Below, in pieces: positions 37,743 to 46,519 of a stretch of 64,000 bases of DNA (position 1 is its first letter; each line of letters starts with the position of its first letter). Made by a program: the position numbers and the translations under genes. The stretch is from Emticicia oligotrophica DSM 17448 (GTDB lineage: Bacteria; Bacteroidota; Bacteroidia; Cytophagales; Spirosomataceae). Below the pieces are notes generated by a model. That model had not been told where the DNA came from and made no database searches. It worked only from the letters and a program-made list of their open reading frames with translations. The stretch is taken from assembly GCF_000263195.1 (NCBI RefSeq), contig NC_018748.1:1-64000 (forward strand). Direction: 5' to 3'.

Positions 37743-38150
37743 TTAGTTTACTGGCTGTGCTGTCTCATGATTGGCAATAAATGAACGAAAACGATACTTT
37801 ATTTCTCGGTAATCGGCCTCAAAATACTTCATTTCTTCATTCAAGTAGGCTCTATCTTTTCTTTGTTCTGAATCTAAAACATTGTCACTCATTACTCCTT
37901 CTGCCACTTCTTTTTCAATAACAGATAATTCTTCGAGAAGTCGCTTAGTCAATCTTTGAAAATGCCGAAATTGTTTTACTAACTCAGCTACTACTGGAGA
38001 CTCCTGCGATTGTGTATTGGTTTTGACTTTATAATCATCCAATATATTTAAGAAGAACGTTGCTTCTTGCGAAACCAATTCAAGCTCATTTCTCCATAAC
38101 TTATGCTCAAAATGAGCGTGCTCCAATTGATGTAATTTCGATGCTGTCAT
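37743..38150 (-). CDS. Coiled-coil hypothetical protein in the cco locus
   Basis: A 135-residue soluble, helical protein. The N terminus MTASKLHQLEHAHFEHKLWRNE is followed by long amphipathic stretches (FHFQRLTKRLLEELSVIEKEV-like, and YLNEEMKYFEADYREIKYRFR), which suggests a coiled coil. No catalytic motif is seen and I do not recognise the family. It lies between a universal stress protein and ccoNO on the same strand, and its stop codon touches the operator-like palindrome of ccoNO. Confidence 0.7.
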   Translation of the reverse strand: MTASKLHQLEHAHFEHKLWRNELELVSQEATFFLNILDDYKVKTNTQSQESPVVAELVKQFRHFQRLTKRLLEELSVIEKEVAEGVMSDNVLDSEQRKDRAYLNEEMKYFEADYREIKYRFRSFIANHETAQPVN

Positions 38151-38213
38151 GAGTTTTTTTAATTAAAATTAGGAGTTATTTTACTACCCAATATTTAAAC
38201 CAAGAAAATTGAC

Positions 38214-39071
38214 TTAAAAAGTCACAACCTCGGCTTCATTAATAAATTGTGCGGGTAATTCATCATAAATACTAAGTAGTGGAACAGAAGGGTGAAAGGC
38301 AAACTTCCGTGTAACACTGCGATTGAAAATAATATCTAAAAACGAGTGATGACGAGAAACCATTACTAACAAATCTACTCGATGAACATCAATGAAATCC
38401 TTTATACCATGTTCAACATCAATACTTTTGATAAAATAATCATTCGTTTGAAGCGTACTGAAATAATTATGAAATTCATATTTAGCCAATCCATCAAGGG
38501 TATCTGATGTTTGATTTTCTTGTAAGATAGTTAAGAAAGTAAGTTGTGAACTTTTTCTTTCAGCTAAACTCTTAAGATTTTCAAATATTGAATAATCGCT
38601 TATCGAACCATAATCTGCAGCTAAAACAATATTTTTTAATTGATTAATTGGTGCATTGGTTGGAACTACGAGTGTGTTTATAGGTACATTTCGTACTACT
38701 TCAGTTGCTACACTACCAAAAAGCAAACTATTACCCGCCCCACTTGCTCCTAAGACCACTAAATCATATTTCTCAGTTTGATTTAGAAACTCTATCGCAG
38801 CAGCAGTAGAAATCGGCATAGATTCTAACTTGAAAGTATGAAAAGGCTCGTTATCAAATTTTTTCAAATCTTTCAACAAATCTTTCATGAGGTTTTGTGC
38901 ATTTACACGCAATTCTTCCAACACATACATGGCAATCTCAGGCTCTACATTAGTACCATAGGTATTTAAAAGCGTAAATTCACACGCTGTATCACTAAAT
39001 AAAGCTAAAGCATAATGTATTGCTTTTTCAGAAGCTTTAGAAAAATCGGTTGGAAGCAGAATCTTTTTCAT
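38214..39071 (-). CDS. Universal stress protein, two UspA domains
   Basis: A 285-residue protein with tandem UspA domains. Domain 1 opens MKKILLPTDFSKASEKAIHYAL and carries the nucleotide-binding loop LGASGAGNSLLFGSVATEVV. Domain 2 (from about residue 145) begins IVLAADYGSISDYSIFENL and ends near HHSFLDIIFNRSVTRKFAFHPSVPLLSI. The ATG at 39071 is used because it starts the first strand of the domain; the frame is open upstream to 39200. It lies in the cco region with a second Usp gene at 43157-43969. Confidence 0.9.
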   Translation of the reverse strand: MKKILLPTDFSKASEKAIHYALALFSDTACEFTLLNTYGTNVEPEIAMYVLEELRVNAQNLMKDLLKDLKKFDNEPFHTFKLESMPISTAAAIEFLNQTEKYDLVVLGASGAGNSLLFGSVATEVVRNVPINTLVVPTNAPINQLKNIVLAADYGSISDYSIFENLKSLAERKSSQLTFLTILQENQTSDTLDGLAKYEFHNYFSTLQTNDYFIKSIDVEHGIKDFIDVHRVDLLVMVSRHHSFLDIIFNRSVTRKFAFHPSVPLLSIYDELPAQFINEAEVVTF

Positions 39072-39180
39072 GGTGAATGAGTATTTAGATTGATTTAGCA
39101 AATCTATTGGGGGCGAAATCCAGAAAGAATGATTTGCGTTTTGGTGGAATATGAGAAATATCAGTTTAGAATGGCTTCGA

Positions 39181-39930
39181 TTAAAAAACTCGATTTGCAA
39201 TTTTTTGATTGATTACTTGTCGAATTTCTTGTGCTTTAAATTCAAGCTTTAATCCTTTACGCTTACCCACAACATCTTCTAACAAATATACAATAATTTT
39301 TCTGTCTTTAATACCAATTTGACGGTCAAATAACTTCCAGTCAGGTATTAATTTTAGACGTAAAGAATTGACTCTGGCTTCAATAAGTTTGAAAAAGATA
39401 TTCAACGAAGCATCGTCTTGTTTGAAAATATCAGCCTCCAACAAAAAACGTTTTTGCTGAAGGTCATAAACTTCCCAATCTTGAGTTTCGCAGCAAGGTG
39501 CGTCAGTATTTTTACAGTTACCTGCCTTTTGAAATAATCCTAATAAATCATTTCGTACTGAAGTGACATAGGTCATTTTGTAGAAGTAATGAAAAGAAGA
39601 AATATCAAGACATTCGTGGTCACCATCACAAGTGCCAAAGTAAGTCATACTTGATAACCAATCATTTATAAAATTTTGTGAGGAAGTGTCGGCTAAACCA
39701 TTTATGACTGCGTGGGATGTCTCCCACTTACAGTCATATTCTTTATAATATTCGGTGTATCGTACGTTTTTAATGGTAATTTCTTTATTCTTATTGCTAA
39801 ATTTCTGAATCTCTGGTAGTTTCAAAAAAGCACTTTGTTGGCCATTACAGCTTGAAGAATAAAAAAATAGCACTAACATCAAAGCGGTTAGTGCTATACC
39901 ATAAACGCACTTCGAACCTGTTTGTTTCAT
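39181..39930 (-). CDS. Putative lipoprotein, possibly RsiV/DUF3298-like
   Basis: A 249-residue protein. The ATG at 39930 gives a basic start, a hydrophobic LMLVLFFYSSSC with Cys and QQ after it (lipobox SSSC). The body has many Cys (CDGDHECLD, NCKNTDAPCCETQDW), a YDLQQKRFLLEADIF segment and a C-terminal KKGLKLEFKAQEI strand, which loosely recall the DUF3298/RsiV envelope domain. Function is unknown. It is between ccoS and a universal stress protein on the same strand. The frame is open upstream to 40011. Confidence 0.65.
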   Translation of the reverse strand: MKQTGSKCVYGIALTALMLVLFFYSSSCNGQQSAFLKLPEIQKFSNKNKEITIKNVRYTEYYKEYDCKWETSHAVINGLADTSSQNFINDWLSSMTYFGTCDGDHECLDISSFHYFYKMTYVTSVRNDLLGLFQKAGNCKNTDAPCCETQDWEVYDLQQKRFLLEADIFKQDDASLNIFFKLIEARVNSLRLKLIPDWKLFDRQIGIKDRKIIVYLLEDVVGKRKGLKLEFKAQEIRQVINQKIANRVF

Positions 39931-40010
39931 AAAAACACAAATTTCTATGAAACAAAAGTATCCTGAAGTAAAATAAAATGTATTGACAAATATCATTTTA
40001 AAAGATGACA

Positions 40011-40187
40011 TTACTCATCTTTTGTTGATGCTGTATCAGGTGCTTTAACCGGATTATCAAACAACATTCTCACCGATGGTGTATAAGTATCGTCGTATTG
40101 CCCATCTTTCGTGGCCCATATAAATGCTCCTAAAAAGCCTCCTGCAACCAAAATTGCTGCAATTGCTAAAAATAATATGATGCTCAT
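40011..40187 (-). CDS. ccoS: cbb3-type oxidase assembly protein CcoS
   Basis: A 58-residue single-span membrane protein required for cofactor insertion into cbb3 oxidase. The start at 40187 (MSIILFLAIAAILVAGGFLG) gives a membrane segment followed by the CcoS signature FIWATKDGQYDDTYTPSVRMLFDN. Upstream the frame is open only through a TTG at 40232. It is 65 bases after ccoI on the same strand. Confidence 0.95.
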   Translation of the reverse strand: MSIILFLAIAAILVAGGFLGAFIWATKDGQYDDTYTPSVRMLFDNPVKAPDTASTKDE

Positions 40188-40252
40188 AGGTTTAATAAAT
40201 AAGTTGCTAACTTGCTCCTTTGTAGGATACAATGTATATAAACAAATGACTT

Positions 40253-42691
40253 CTAAAGTTTTCTAAAACGTGCAAACAAATGTGTAAGCCCAACCGCAAA
40301 CAAAACTACTGATAATGAACTAAGTGGCATAAAAATCGCGGCTAATACTGGTGAGAGTTCGCCTGTCACTGCCCAACTAATTCCAATAAAATTATAAACC
40401 AACGATAATACAAAACTTGCTTTTACGATATTCAGAGACGTTTTACTAAATCTAAGAAATTCAGCTAATCGACCAAATTTAGAAGCATCAAGAATGGCAT
40501 CACAGGCAGGTGAGAACACTTTAATATCTTCGCTAATTGCAATGCCAACATTACTTTGGCGTAAAGCACCAGCATCATTCAAACCATCACCAATCATCAA
40601 CACATGATTTCCTTTTTGTTGTTCTTGACGAATAAAATTAAGTTTATCTTGCGGTTTTTGTTTGAAGAATAAGTTATTTTCATTAAAATATGGTTCTAAC
40701 TTTTCTTTATCAGCATCATTATCACCTGATAACAAAAATAACCTAAAGCTTTTTTTCAAATCGGTAAGAATCGACTGCCAATTTTTTCGGTAAATTGTTT
40801 CTACTATATAATATCCAACACAAATACCATTTATTTCTACGAATGCATGGGTATGTGCCACTTCTCTGTTTGCTGATTTGATAAATCCAGCTTTTCCAAT
40901 TCTTATTAAGTTTCCCGAAATACTCGCCTCAATGCCTTCTCCTTGAAATTCTTGAAAATATTCTACTTGTAAAGGTTTTAAATTAGAAATTTTTAAAGAT
41001 TCTGTAATCATTTTACTCAAAGGATGAGCCGATTGCTGTGTAATTGTTTTAACAAGACTTACTTCAAAATCACCTAACAAATTACCTACGTAACTTACTT
41101 TTTCTGAATTACTTTCAGTTAATGTCCCTGTTTTATCAAAAGTAATTTCATTGACTTCATTCAATAATTGAATTACTCCTTGATTTTTCACATAAAACTT
41201 ATTTCTTCCGAAAATTGCCATAGTAGTTGACATAGTAAATGGCATTGAAAGTGTTAAAGCACACGGACAAGCCACCATAAGTACAGCAGTAATGGCATTC
41301 CAAAACAGACTTGGATTGAAAACTGACCAGTAAATTCCAGCAACCGTTGCGATGGTAAAAGTAATTACTGTGAAATATTTGCTAAATAAATTGGCAAGTT
41401 CGGTGGTAGGCATTACTTTTTCTTTGGTAAATGCATCATTATTCCAAAGTTGAGTAAGATAACTTTGTGAAACTGGTTTTTGAACAACTAACTCCAGTCG
41501 TTCACCTTTTTGTCGCCCACCCGCATAAATTAACTCGCCTACTTGCTTGGTTACTGCATCAGATTCGCCCGTTACAAAGCTATAATCAATCATACCTTTC
41601 CCTTTAACAATAAGGGCATCAGCCGGAATTAATTCTTGATGATGTATAAAAATAGTATCTCCTTTACGGAGTTCCATTACATTTACGAAACTCTCTTCAC
41701 CTGCACGTGATACCTTCACTGCTAATGGAAAATAAGATTTATAATTACGCTCAAACGATAAGTAATTATAAGTTATTTGTTGTACCCATTTACCAACTAA
41801 TAGAAAAAAGACTAATCCTGCCAAACTATCATAATACCCCGCAGAATGATTCACAAAGGTTTCAAAAACACTTCTAGCATAGAGTGTAATGATGGCAACT
41901 GCAATCGGAATATCAACACTGAATACATTGGTCGTTTTCTTGATATTTTCTTTGATTGAAACCCATGCACCGTATAGGTAATCGTAAGAACCGTAAAAGA
42001 ATACTGGCAACGACAACAAGAAATTAAAATACAAGAAAAACTTTTGATAGGTAGCATCAATGTTATTCTTGAGGTTGAGATGAAAATATTCTGGAAAACT
42101 CATCATCATGATATTTCCCATACAGAATCCAACAACACCAATCTTAATGATAAGACTTCTTTGAGCTAAATTCTTTTTGTCCTTTCGCTCTTCAGTACTT
42201 TCCAAATTAATTAGTGGCTCATAACCTAAGGTAGCCAAGAGTTCAACTACTTCCTTCAGACTAACTTCAGTTGGATTAAAACTCAATGAAAGTTCTTTTT
42301 TTATAAAATTGAGTCGAGAAGTAAAGACACCCGCTCTAACTTTATTGAAGTTTTCGAGTAACCAAACACATGAACTACAATGTACGCTTGGTATATAAAA
42401 AGTTACTTTACAAAGATTTTCAGATTGATAATCAAGCAGCTGGCTTATAATTGTAGTATCTTCAAGAAAACTATATTTTCCTTCAAAATTTTTAGCTTTT
42501 AAACTAATTCCAGCATTTGAATTGAGGTCATAATAAGTACAAAGATTATTATCTTGTAGAATTTCATATACTGTCTGACAACCATGACAGCAAAAATGTT
42601 TCTCTTCGATACTAATCGAATCATCGGGGCATTCATCACCGCAATGATAACACACCAATTTTTCTTCAACTTCTAATAACTGATTCTTCAT
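40253..42691 (-). CDS. ccoI: Copper-translocating P-type ATPase CcoI (FixI)
   Basis: Exports copper for assembly of the CuB centre of cbb3 oxidase. The 812-residue protein has an N-terminal Cys-rich zinc-ribbon-like domain (CYHCGDECP..FCCHGCQTVYEIL), an HMA metal-binding domain with SVHCSSCVWLLEN, eight membrane segments, the ion-binding CPC motif (MVACPCALTLS), the phosphorylation motif FDKTGTLTE, and the hinge GDGLNDAGAL. The order and length are those of FixI-type CPx ATPases. It is followed by ccoS. Confidence 0.96.
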   Translation of the reverse strand: MKNQLLEVEEKLVCYHCGDECPDDSISIEEKHFCCHGCQTVYEILQDNNLCTYYDLNSNAGISLKAKNFEGKYSFLEDTTIISQLLDYQSENLCKVTFYIPSVHCSSCVWLLENFNKVRAGVFTSRLNFIKKELSLSFNPTEVSLKEVVELLATLGYEPLINLESTEERKDKKNLAQRSLIIKIGVVGFCMGNIMMMSFPEYFHLNLKNNIDATYQKFFLYFNFLLSLPVFFYGSYDYLYGAWVSIKENIKKTTNVFSVDIPIAVAIITLYARSVFETFVNHSAGYYDSLAGLVFFLLVGKWVQQITYNYLSFERNYKSYFPLAVKVSRAGEESFVNVMELRKGDTIFIHHQELIPADALIVKGKGMIDYSFVTGESDAVTKQVGELIYAGGRQKGERLELVVQKPVSQSYLTQLWNNDAFTKEKVMPTTELANLFSKYFTVITFTIATVAGIYWSVFNPSLFWNAITAVLMVACPCALTLSMPFTMSTTMAIFGRNKFYVKNQGVIQLLNEVNEITFDKTGTLTESNSEKVSYVGNLLGDFEVSLVKTITQQSAHPLSKMITESLKISNLKPLQVEYFQEFQGEGIEASISGNLIRIGKAGFIKSANREVAHTHAFVEINGICVGYYIVETIYRKNWQSILTDLKKSFRLFLLSGDNDADKEKLEPYFNENNLFFKQKPQDKLNFIRQEQQKGNHVLMIGDGLNDAGALRQSNVGIAISEDIKVFSPACDAILDASKFGRLAEFLRFSKTSLNIVKASFVLSLVYNFIGISWAVTGELSPVLAAIFMPLSSLSVVLFAVGLTHLFARFRKL

Positions 42692-42717
42692 GCGTAAATT
42701 TTATCTTTATTACATGT

Positions 42718-43092
42718 TCAAACGCCAGCTTTCTGAGGCTCCAAATTCATGTAATCGTTCATATCTCTACCTAAAATATTTTGTCGTTCGAGCGACCAAT
42801 AGTTGGTAAAAGAAGATTCAAGCCATGTTTTTCCAGACTTTCTGAAAATAGATACCTGCAACCCCATTTTCTCCCAAAATAGCGTTTCAACTTCTAATAC
42901 ACTCATATTAGGACTAATTTCGAAGCCCTCTACTGCTTTTTTATGAACAATATCCTTAATCAAACACTCATGTGCTGCATCACTCATTTCTGCTCCTCTG
43001 TAATAAATCTCTAGTCGTAAAAATGGGTATATTTCATGAAACTGGTTGATTAATTCCGTTGCATTCTTTTCTGGTATTACAGTTAAATTCAT
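42718..43092 (-). CDS. Conserved-looking hypothetical protein next to ccoI
   Basis: A 124-residue soluble alpha/beta protein with no signal peptide. The sequence begins MNLTVIPEKNATELINQFHE and contains LEIYYRGAEMSDAAHECLIKDIV and VEGFEISPNMSVLEVETLFWEKMG followed by QVSIFRKSGKTWLESS. I do not recognise it. It is 26 bases upstream of ccoI and 64 bases after a universal stress protein gene, all on the minus strand, so a role in oxidase assembly or stress is possible but unproven. Confidence 0.72.
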   Translation of the reverse strand: MNLTVIPEKNATELINQFHEIYPFLRLEIYYRGAEMSDAAHECLIKDIVHKKAVEGFEISPNMSVLEVETLFWEKMGLQVSIFRKSGKTWLESSFTNYWSLERQNILGRDMNDYMNLEPQKAGV

Positions 43093-43156
43093 TTTCTTAA
43101 TTATTAGAGATTGAATTGGGTTGAAATTTCGGCATCAATATTTATTAATACCCAAA

Positions 43157-43969
43157 TCATAAAATTGATAAAATCGGAATCTCATCATTGAATGCAAGTC
43201 GTTCTGTATTACTTCCCACAAAAATCCGTTCAAGTAAATTATGTTTTCTTGGAAAAGTAATAATCAAATCAGCATGGTTTGTATTAGCAAAGCTCAATAC
43301 CGACTTCACGAAATTATCTCCCTCAACAATCGTATAAGTATGTGGTACATTTTTCAATAATTGTCTCACTTTTAAAGATGCCGCCTTCGCAAACTCAGAC
43401 TCATCTGTTAAAGTGTATAAATTCACCACTGAATCTAAATCTCTTAATAAAAAGACTGCTTTTTCGAGCAAAACTTCATCTAAATCAAATCTAAAATCAA
43501 GGCCAAGAACAGCATTGTTAAAAGAAGAATACTTAGCCTTAGGCGGAACAAGTAAAATAGGAGCATTCGAATGATGAATCATTGATGTTGCCAAACTACC
43601 AAAAAATCTACCACCTAACAAAGAATCACCCACAGTACCCATTACTAATAAATCAGCATTTGTTTTTTCAATTACTTGTGAAAGTGTATCAACAACTAAA
43701 CCCTCTTCAACTATAATTTCAGTATTTAATGCGGTGGTATATTTTTTTTCTAAGCGTTTTTGTAAACGTTTCAGCATATAAATACTATGCTTTTCTAATT
43801 CCTTCGGACTAACTGCCAACATACTCATTTCTGAATCGTATGGCATCACATAGCGGTAGGCATGGAAAAGTACAAGTTTAGCATTTGCCTTCAATGCTGT
43901 TTGTGCAGCAACTTGGGCAGCCTTTCTTGAACCCCTCGAAAAGTCGGTTGCGAATACGATTGTTTTCAT
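43157..43969 (-). CDS. Universal stress protein, two UspA domains
   Basis: A 270-residue protein with tandem UspA-type domains. The first opens MKTIVFATDFSRGSRKAAQVAAQ and has the nucleotide-binding loop MGTVGDSLLGGRFFGSLATSMIHHSNAPILLVP. The second starts AVLGLDFRFDLDEVLLEKAVFL and ends HNLLERIFVGSNTERLAFNDEIPIL. It is the first gene of the minus-strand cco locus, and the palindrome in the divergent gap lies 70-90 bases upstream of its start. Confidence 0.92.
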   Translation of the reverse strand: MKTIVFATDFSRGSRKAAQVAAQTALKANAKLVLFHAYRYVMPYDSEMSMLAVSPKELEKHSIYMLKRLQKRLEKKYTTALNTEIIVEEGLVVDTLSQVIEKTNADLLVMGTVGDSLLGGRFFGSLATSMIHHSNAPILLVPPKAKYSSFNNAVLGLDFRFDLDEVLLEKAVFLLRDLDSVVNLYTLTDESEFAKAASLKVRQLLKNVPHTYTIVEGDNFVKSVLSFANTNHADLIITFPRKHNLLERIFVGSNTERLAFNDEIPILSIL

Positions 43970-44011
43970 AGTAGTAAGCTTTAGAATTTGTACACTACAT
44001 TTAACGCACTA

Positions 44012-44058
44012 CAAATTTTGCTGTTTGGTGCTTGAATAATTATGACGATTATCATAAT
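44012..44058 (-). promoter_or_regulatory. CRP/FNR-like operator between the Usp and PAS kinase genes
   Basis: Palindrome ATTATGA-CGATTA-TCATAAT (44039-44058), centre 44048.5, the same TATGA-N6-TCATA form as upstream of ccoNO. On the minus strand AAAATTTG at 44019-44012 is a one-mismatch -7 element; a start near 44006 places the palindrome about 42 bases upstream of the Usp transcript. Confidence 0.5.
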
Positions 44059-44180
44059 ACCCTATGATATTAGCTAAATCCAAGTATTTCTTCAGAAAAA
44101 CTATCACTTTAAGCTGATGTTTTTTGAAAATACTGATAGATGTCATATTTTAGCACTTTATCAATTTACTAACTTGCCCG

Positions 44181-45404
44181 ATGATTGCAACCAAAATTTC
44201 AATTGCAGAGAAAGACATGCTGAATCAGGTAGAAGCTATTTTTCAATACGCCACCGAAGCCATATTAATTACCAATATTGAAGGAAATATAGTCAAAGTG
44301 AACCCCAGCACCGAAATGATGTTTGGCTACACATCAGCAGAGTTTTTCAATCAACCAATTGAACTGCTAATTCCTGACCGGCTGAAAGTAAAACACGAAG
44401 CTCATCGGAAGATGTTTCAAGAATGTCCACATGCTCGTTCGATGGGGGCAAACCTTGATTTGTATGGCCGTAGAAAAGATGGCTCTGAATTTCCAGTAGA
44501 AGTAAGTCTAAGCCCCTACTCCAATAGCCAAGGTAGTTTTGTCATTGCTTTTATTATTGATACTAGTATTAGAAAAAAAGCAGAAGCACAATTGATTGCT
44601 TATAAGGCAGAACTTGAAAGAGAAGTAGAAGAGCGAACGATGATTCTAAAAGAAGCGATTCATAAACTTGAACAAACCAAAGACGAACTTGATAATTCAC
44701 TTAAACGTGAAAGAGAAGTGAACTCAATGAAATCAAGATTTATTTCTATTGCGTCTCATGAGTTCCGTACTCCACTAGCAACGGTCCTTTCTTCTTTGTC
44801 ATTAGTTGAGAAATACTCAAATATGCAAGAAGAAGAAAAACGAATAAAGCACATCAATCGAATAAAAGCTTCGGTTAGAAATTTAACAGACATTCTTAAT
44901 GATTTTTTGTCTTTAAATAGATTAGAGGAAGGTAAAGTCTTGGTCAATATTGAAACCTTCAATTTACATGATTTAATAGAATCGTTAATGCAAGACCTTC
45001 AAGGAATTTGTAAGGGCGGACAACGCATTGTATTAAATTTTAGTGATAATGGGCATTCTATGGTGTCACTCGACAAAACATTAATCCGAAATATTATTAT
45101 CAATTTAGTTTCAAATGCTATTAAGTTTTCACCTGAAAATGCTCCTATTCAAATTCAAGCAAATTTAGGCGAGAATGAAGTATTTATTACTGTCACTGAC
45201 CAAGGAATTGGAATACCCGAAGCAGACCAAAAGCATTTATTTGAGCGTTTCTTTAGGTCAAGCAATGCCATCGAAATCCAAGGTACTGGCCTCGGCCTAA
45301 GTATCGTATTACATTATGTAAATTTACTTAAAGGCACCATTAAATTTAAAAGTAAAGTAAACGAAGGAACAACTTTTTATGTAAACCTACCTAGAAATTT
45401 CTAA
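44181..45404 (+). CDS. PAS-domain sensor histidine kinase
   Basis: A 407-residue soluble kinase with no membrane span. An N-terminal PAS domain (AIFQYATEAILITNIEGNIVKVNPSTEMMFGYTSAEF) is followed by a PAC-like part and a coiled linker, the HisKA motif SIASHEFRTPLATVLSSLS (His193) and HATPase_c with NLVSNAIKFSPENAP, VTDQGIGIPEADQ, LFERFFRSSNA and GTGLGLSIV. A cytoplasmic PAS kinase beside cbb3 oxidase genes would fit a redox or oxygen sensor, but no haem- or flavin-binding residue can be identified. The response regulator starts six bases downstream. Confidence 0.93.
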   Translation: MIATKISIAEKDMLNQVEAIFQYATEAILITNIEGNIVKVNPSTEMMFGYTSAEFFNQPIELLIPDRLKVKHEAHRKMFQECPHARSMGANLDLYGRRKDGSEFPVEVSLSPYSNSQGSFVIAFIIDTSIRKKAEAQLIAYKAELEREVEERTMILKEAIHKLEQTKDELDNSLKREREVNSMKSRFISIASHEFRTPLATVLSSLSLVEKYSNMQEEEKRIKHINRIKASVRNLTDILNDFLSLNRLEEGKVLVNIETFNLHDLIESLMQDLQGICKGGQRIVLNFSDNGHSMVSLDKTLIRNIIINLVSNAIKFSPENAPIQIQANLGENEVFITVTDQGIGIPEADQKHLFERFFRSSNAIEIQGTGLGLSIVLHYVNLLKGTIKFKSKVNEGTTFYVNLPRNF

Positions 45405-45409
45405 AAAAT

Positions 45410-46468
45410 ATGAAGAAGATATTGCTCATAGAAGATAATGTAGAAATCAGAGAAAATACAGCCGAAATCCTAGAATTAGCTGATTATGAGGTAGTTACGG
45501 CCGAAAATGGACGAATTGGTGTAGAGAAAGCTCATCAAGAAAAACCAGATTTAATTATATGTGATATCATGATGCCTGTTATGGATGGGTATAGTGTTTT
45601 ACATTTACTCTCTAAAAATCCTGATACAGCCAATATTCCGTTTATTTTCCTGACTGCCAAAGCCGACCGCTCTGACTTTAGAAAAGGTATGGAAATGGGA
45701 GCCGACGATTATATAACCAAGCCATTTGATGATGTTGAACTAATGAACGCCATTGAAAGTAGACTGAAAAAAGTAGAGCTTTTACAGAAAAATTACAGTA
45801 AGGATTTAGGCGGTTTAGAAGATTTAGTTAATGATGCCGGTGGTGAAGAGGATTTAAAGAAATTACTCGAAAGCCGAGAAGTAAGAAGCTACAAGAAAAA
45901 AAGCGAAATTTATCGAGAAGGAGATTATCCTCTATATTTATTCTGCGTTATAAAAGGCAAAATCAAAACCTTTAAAACCAATGATGACGGAAAGGAGTTG
46001 ATTATCAATATCTACAATAAAAATGATTATTTAGGCTATGTAGATTTACTTCAAGAAAGTAATTATACCGAATCGGCCGCTGCCATGGAAGACTGCGAGG
46101 TTTGCTTGATTCCAAAAAATGATTTCTATAATCTTGTACATAAAAACCGCCAAGTTGCTCAGAAATTCATACAAATGTTATCCAATAACATTAAAGACAA
46201 TGAAGAACAGCTATTGAAATTGGCTTATAATTCTGTAAGAAAAAGGGTTTCGGAAGCACTTTTAAAATTCCACAGTCATTTAGTTAAAGATGGTAATTCC
46301 AGTAGTAATATGAAAATTAGCCGAGAAGATCTTTCAAATGTAGCTGGAACATCGCTAGAAACCGCCATCAGAACTCTTTCCGATTTTAAAGACGAAAAAC
46401 TCATTGAAATTGAATCGGGCAAGATTACAATTTTGAATTTAGAGAAGTTAAAAAGGCTGAAGAATTAA
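45410..46468 (+). CDS. Response regulator fused to a CRP/FNR-type DNA-binding domain
   Basis: A 352-residue fusion. Residues 1-125 are a receiver domain (LLIEDNVEIREN, phosphoacceptor Asp52 in IICDIMMPVMDG, TKPFDDVEL with the conserved Lys). Residues about 150-270 form a cyclic-nucleotide-binding-type beta-roll (KSEIYREGDYPLYLFCVIKGKIKTF.., GYVDLLQES). The C terminus is a CRP-type HTH (KISREDLSNVAGTSLETAIRTL) whose recognition helix keeps the E-x3-R pair that reads TGA..TCA in CRP and FNR. No FNR-type Cys cluster is seen. It pairs with the kinase upstream. Confidence 0.93.
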   Translation: MKKILLIEDNVEIRENTAEILELADYEVVTAENGRIGVEKAHQEKPDLIICDIMMPVMDGYSVLHLLSKNPDTANIPFIFLTAKADRSDFRKGMEMGADDYITKPFDDVELMNAIESRLKKVELLQKNYSKDLGGLEDLVNDAGGEEDLKKLLESREVRSYKKKSEIYREGDYPLYLFCVIKGKIKTFKTNDDGKELIINIYNKNDYLGYVDLLQESNYTESAAAMEDCEVCLIPKNDFYNLVHKNRQVAQKFIQMLSNNIKDNEEQLLKLAYNSVRKRVSEALLKFHSHLVKDGNSSSNMKISREDLSNVAGTSLETAIRTLSDFKDEKLIEIESGKITILNLEKLKRLKN

Positions 46469-46474
46469 TAAAAT

Positions 46475-46491
46475 GAGGTTGTTTAGTATTA
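46475..46491 (+). repeat. Left terminal inverted repeat of the IS
   Basis: GAGGTTGTTTAGTATTA, matching the right end at 14 of 17 positions. Confidence 0.8.
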
Positions 46492-46519
46492 TAAAAAGAT
46501 TCCCAAAATAGGTTGAATT

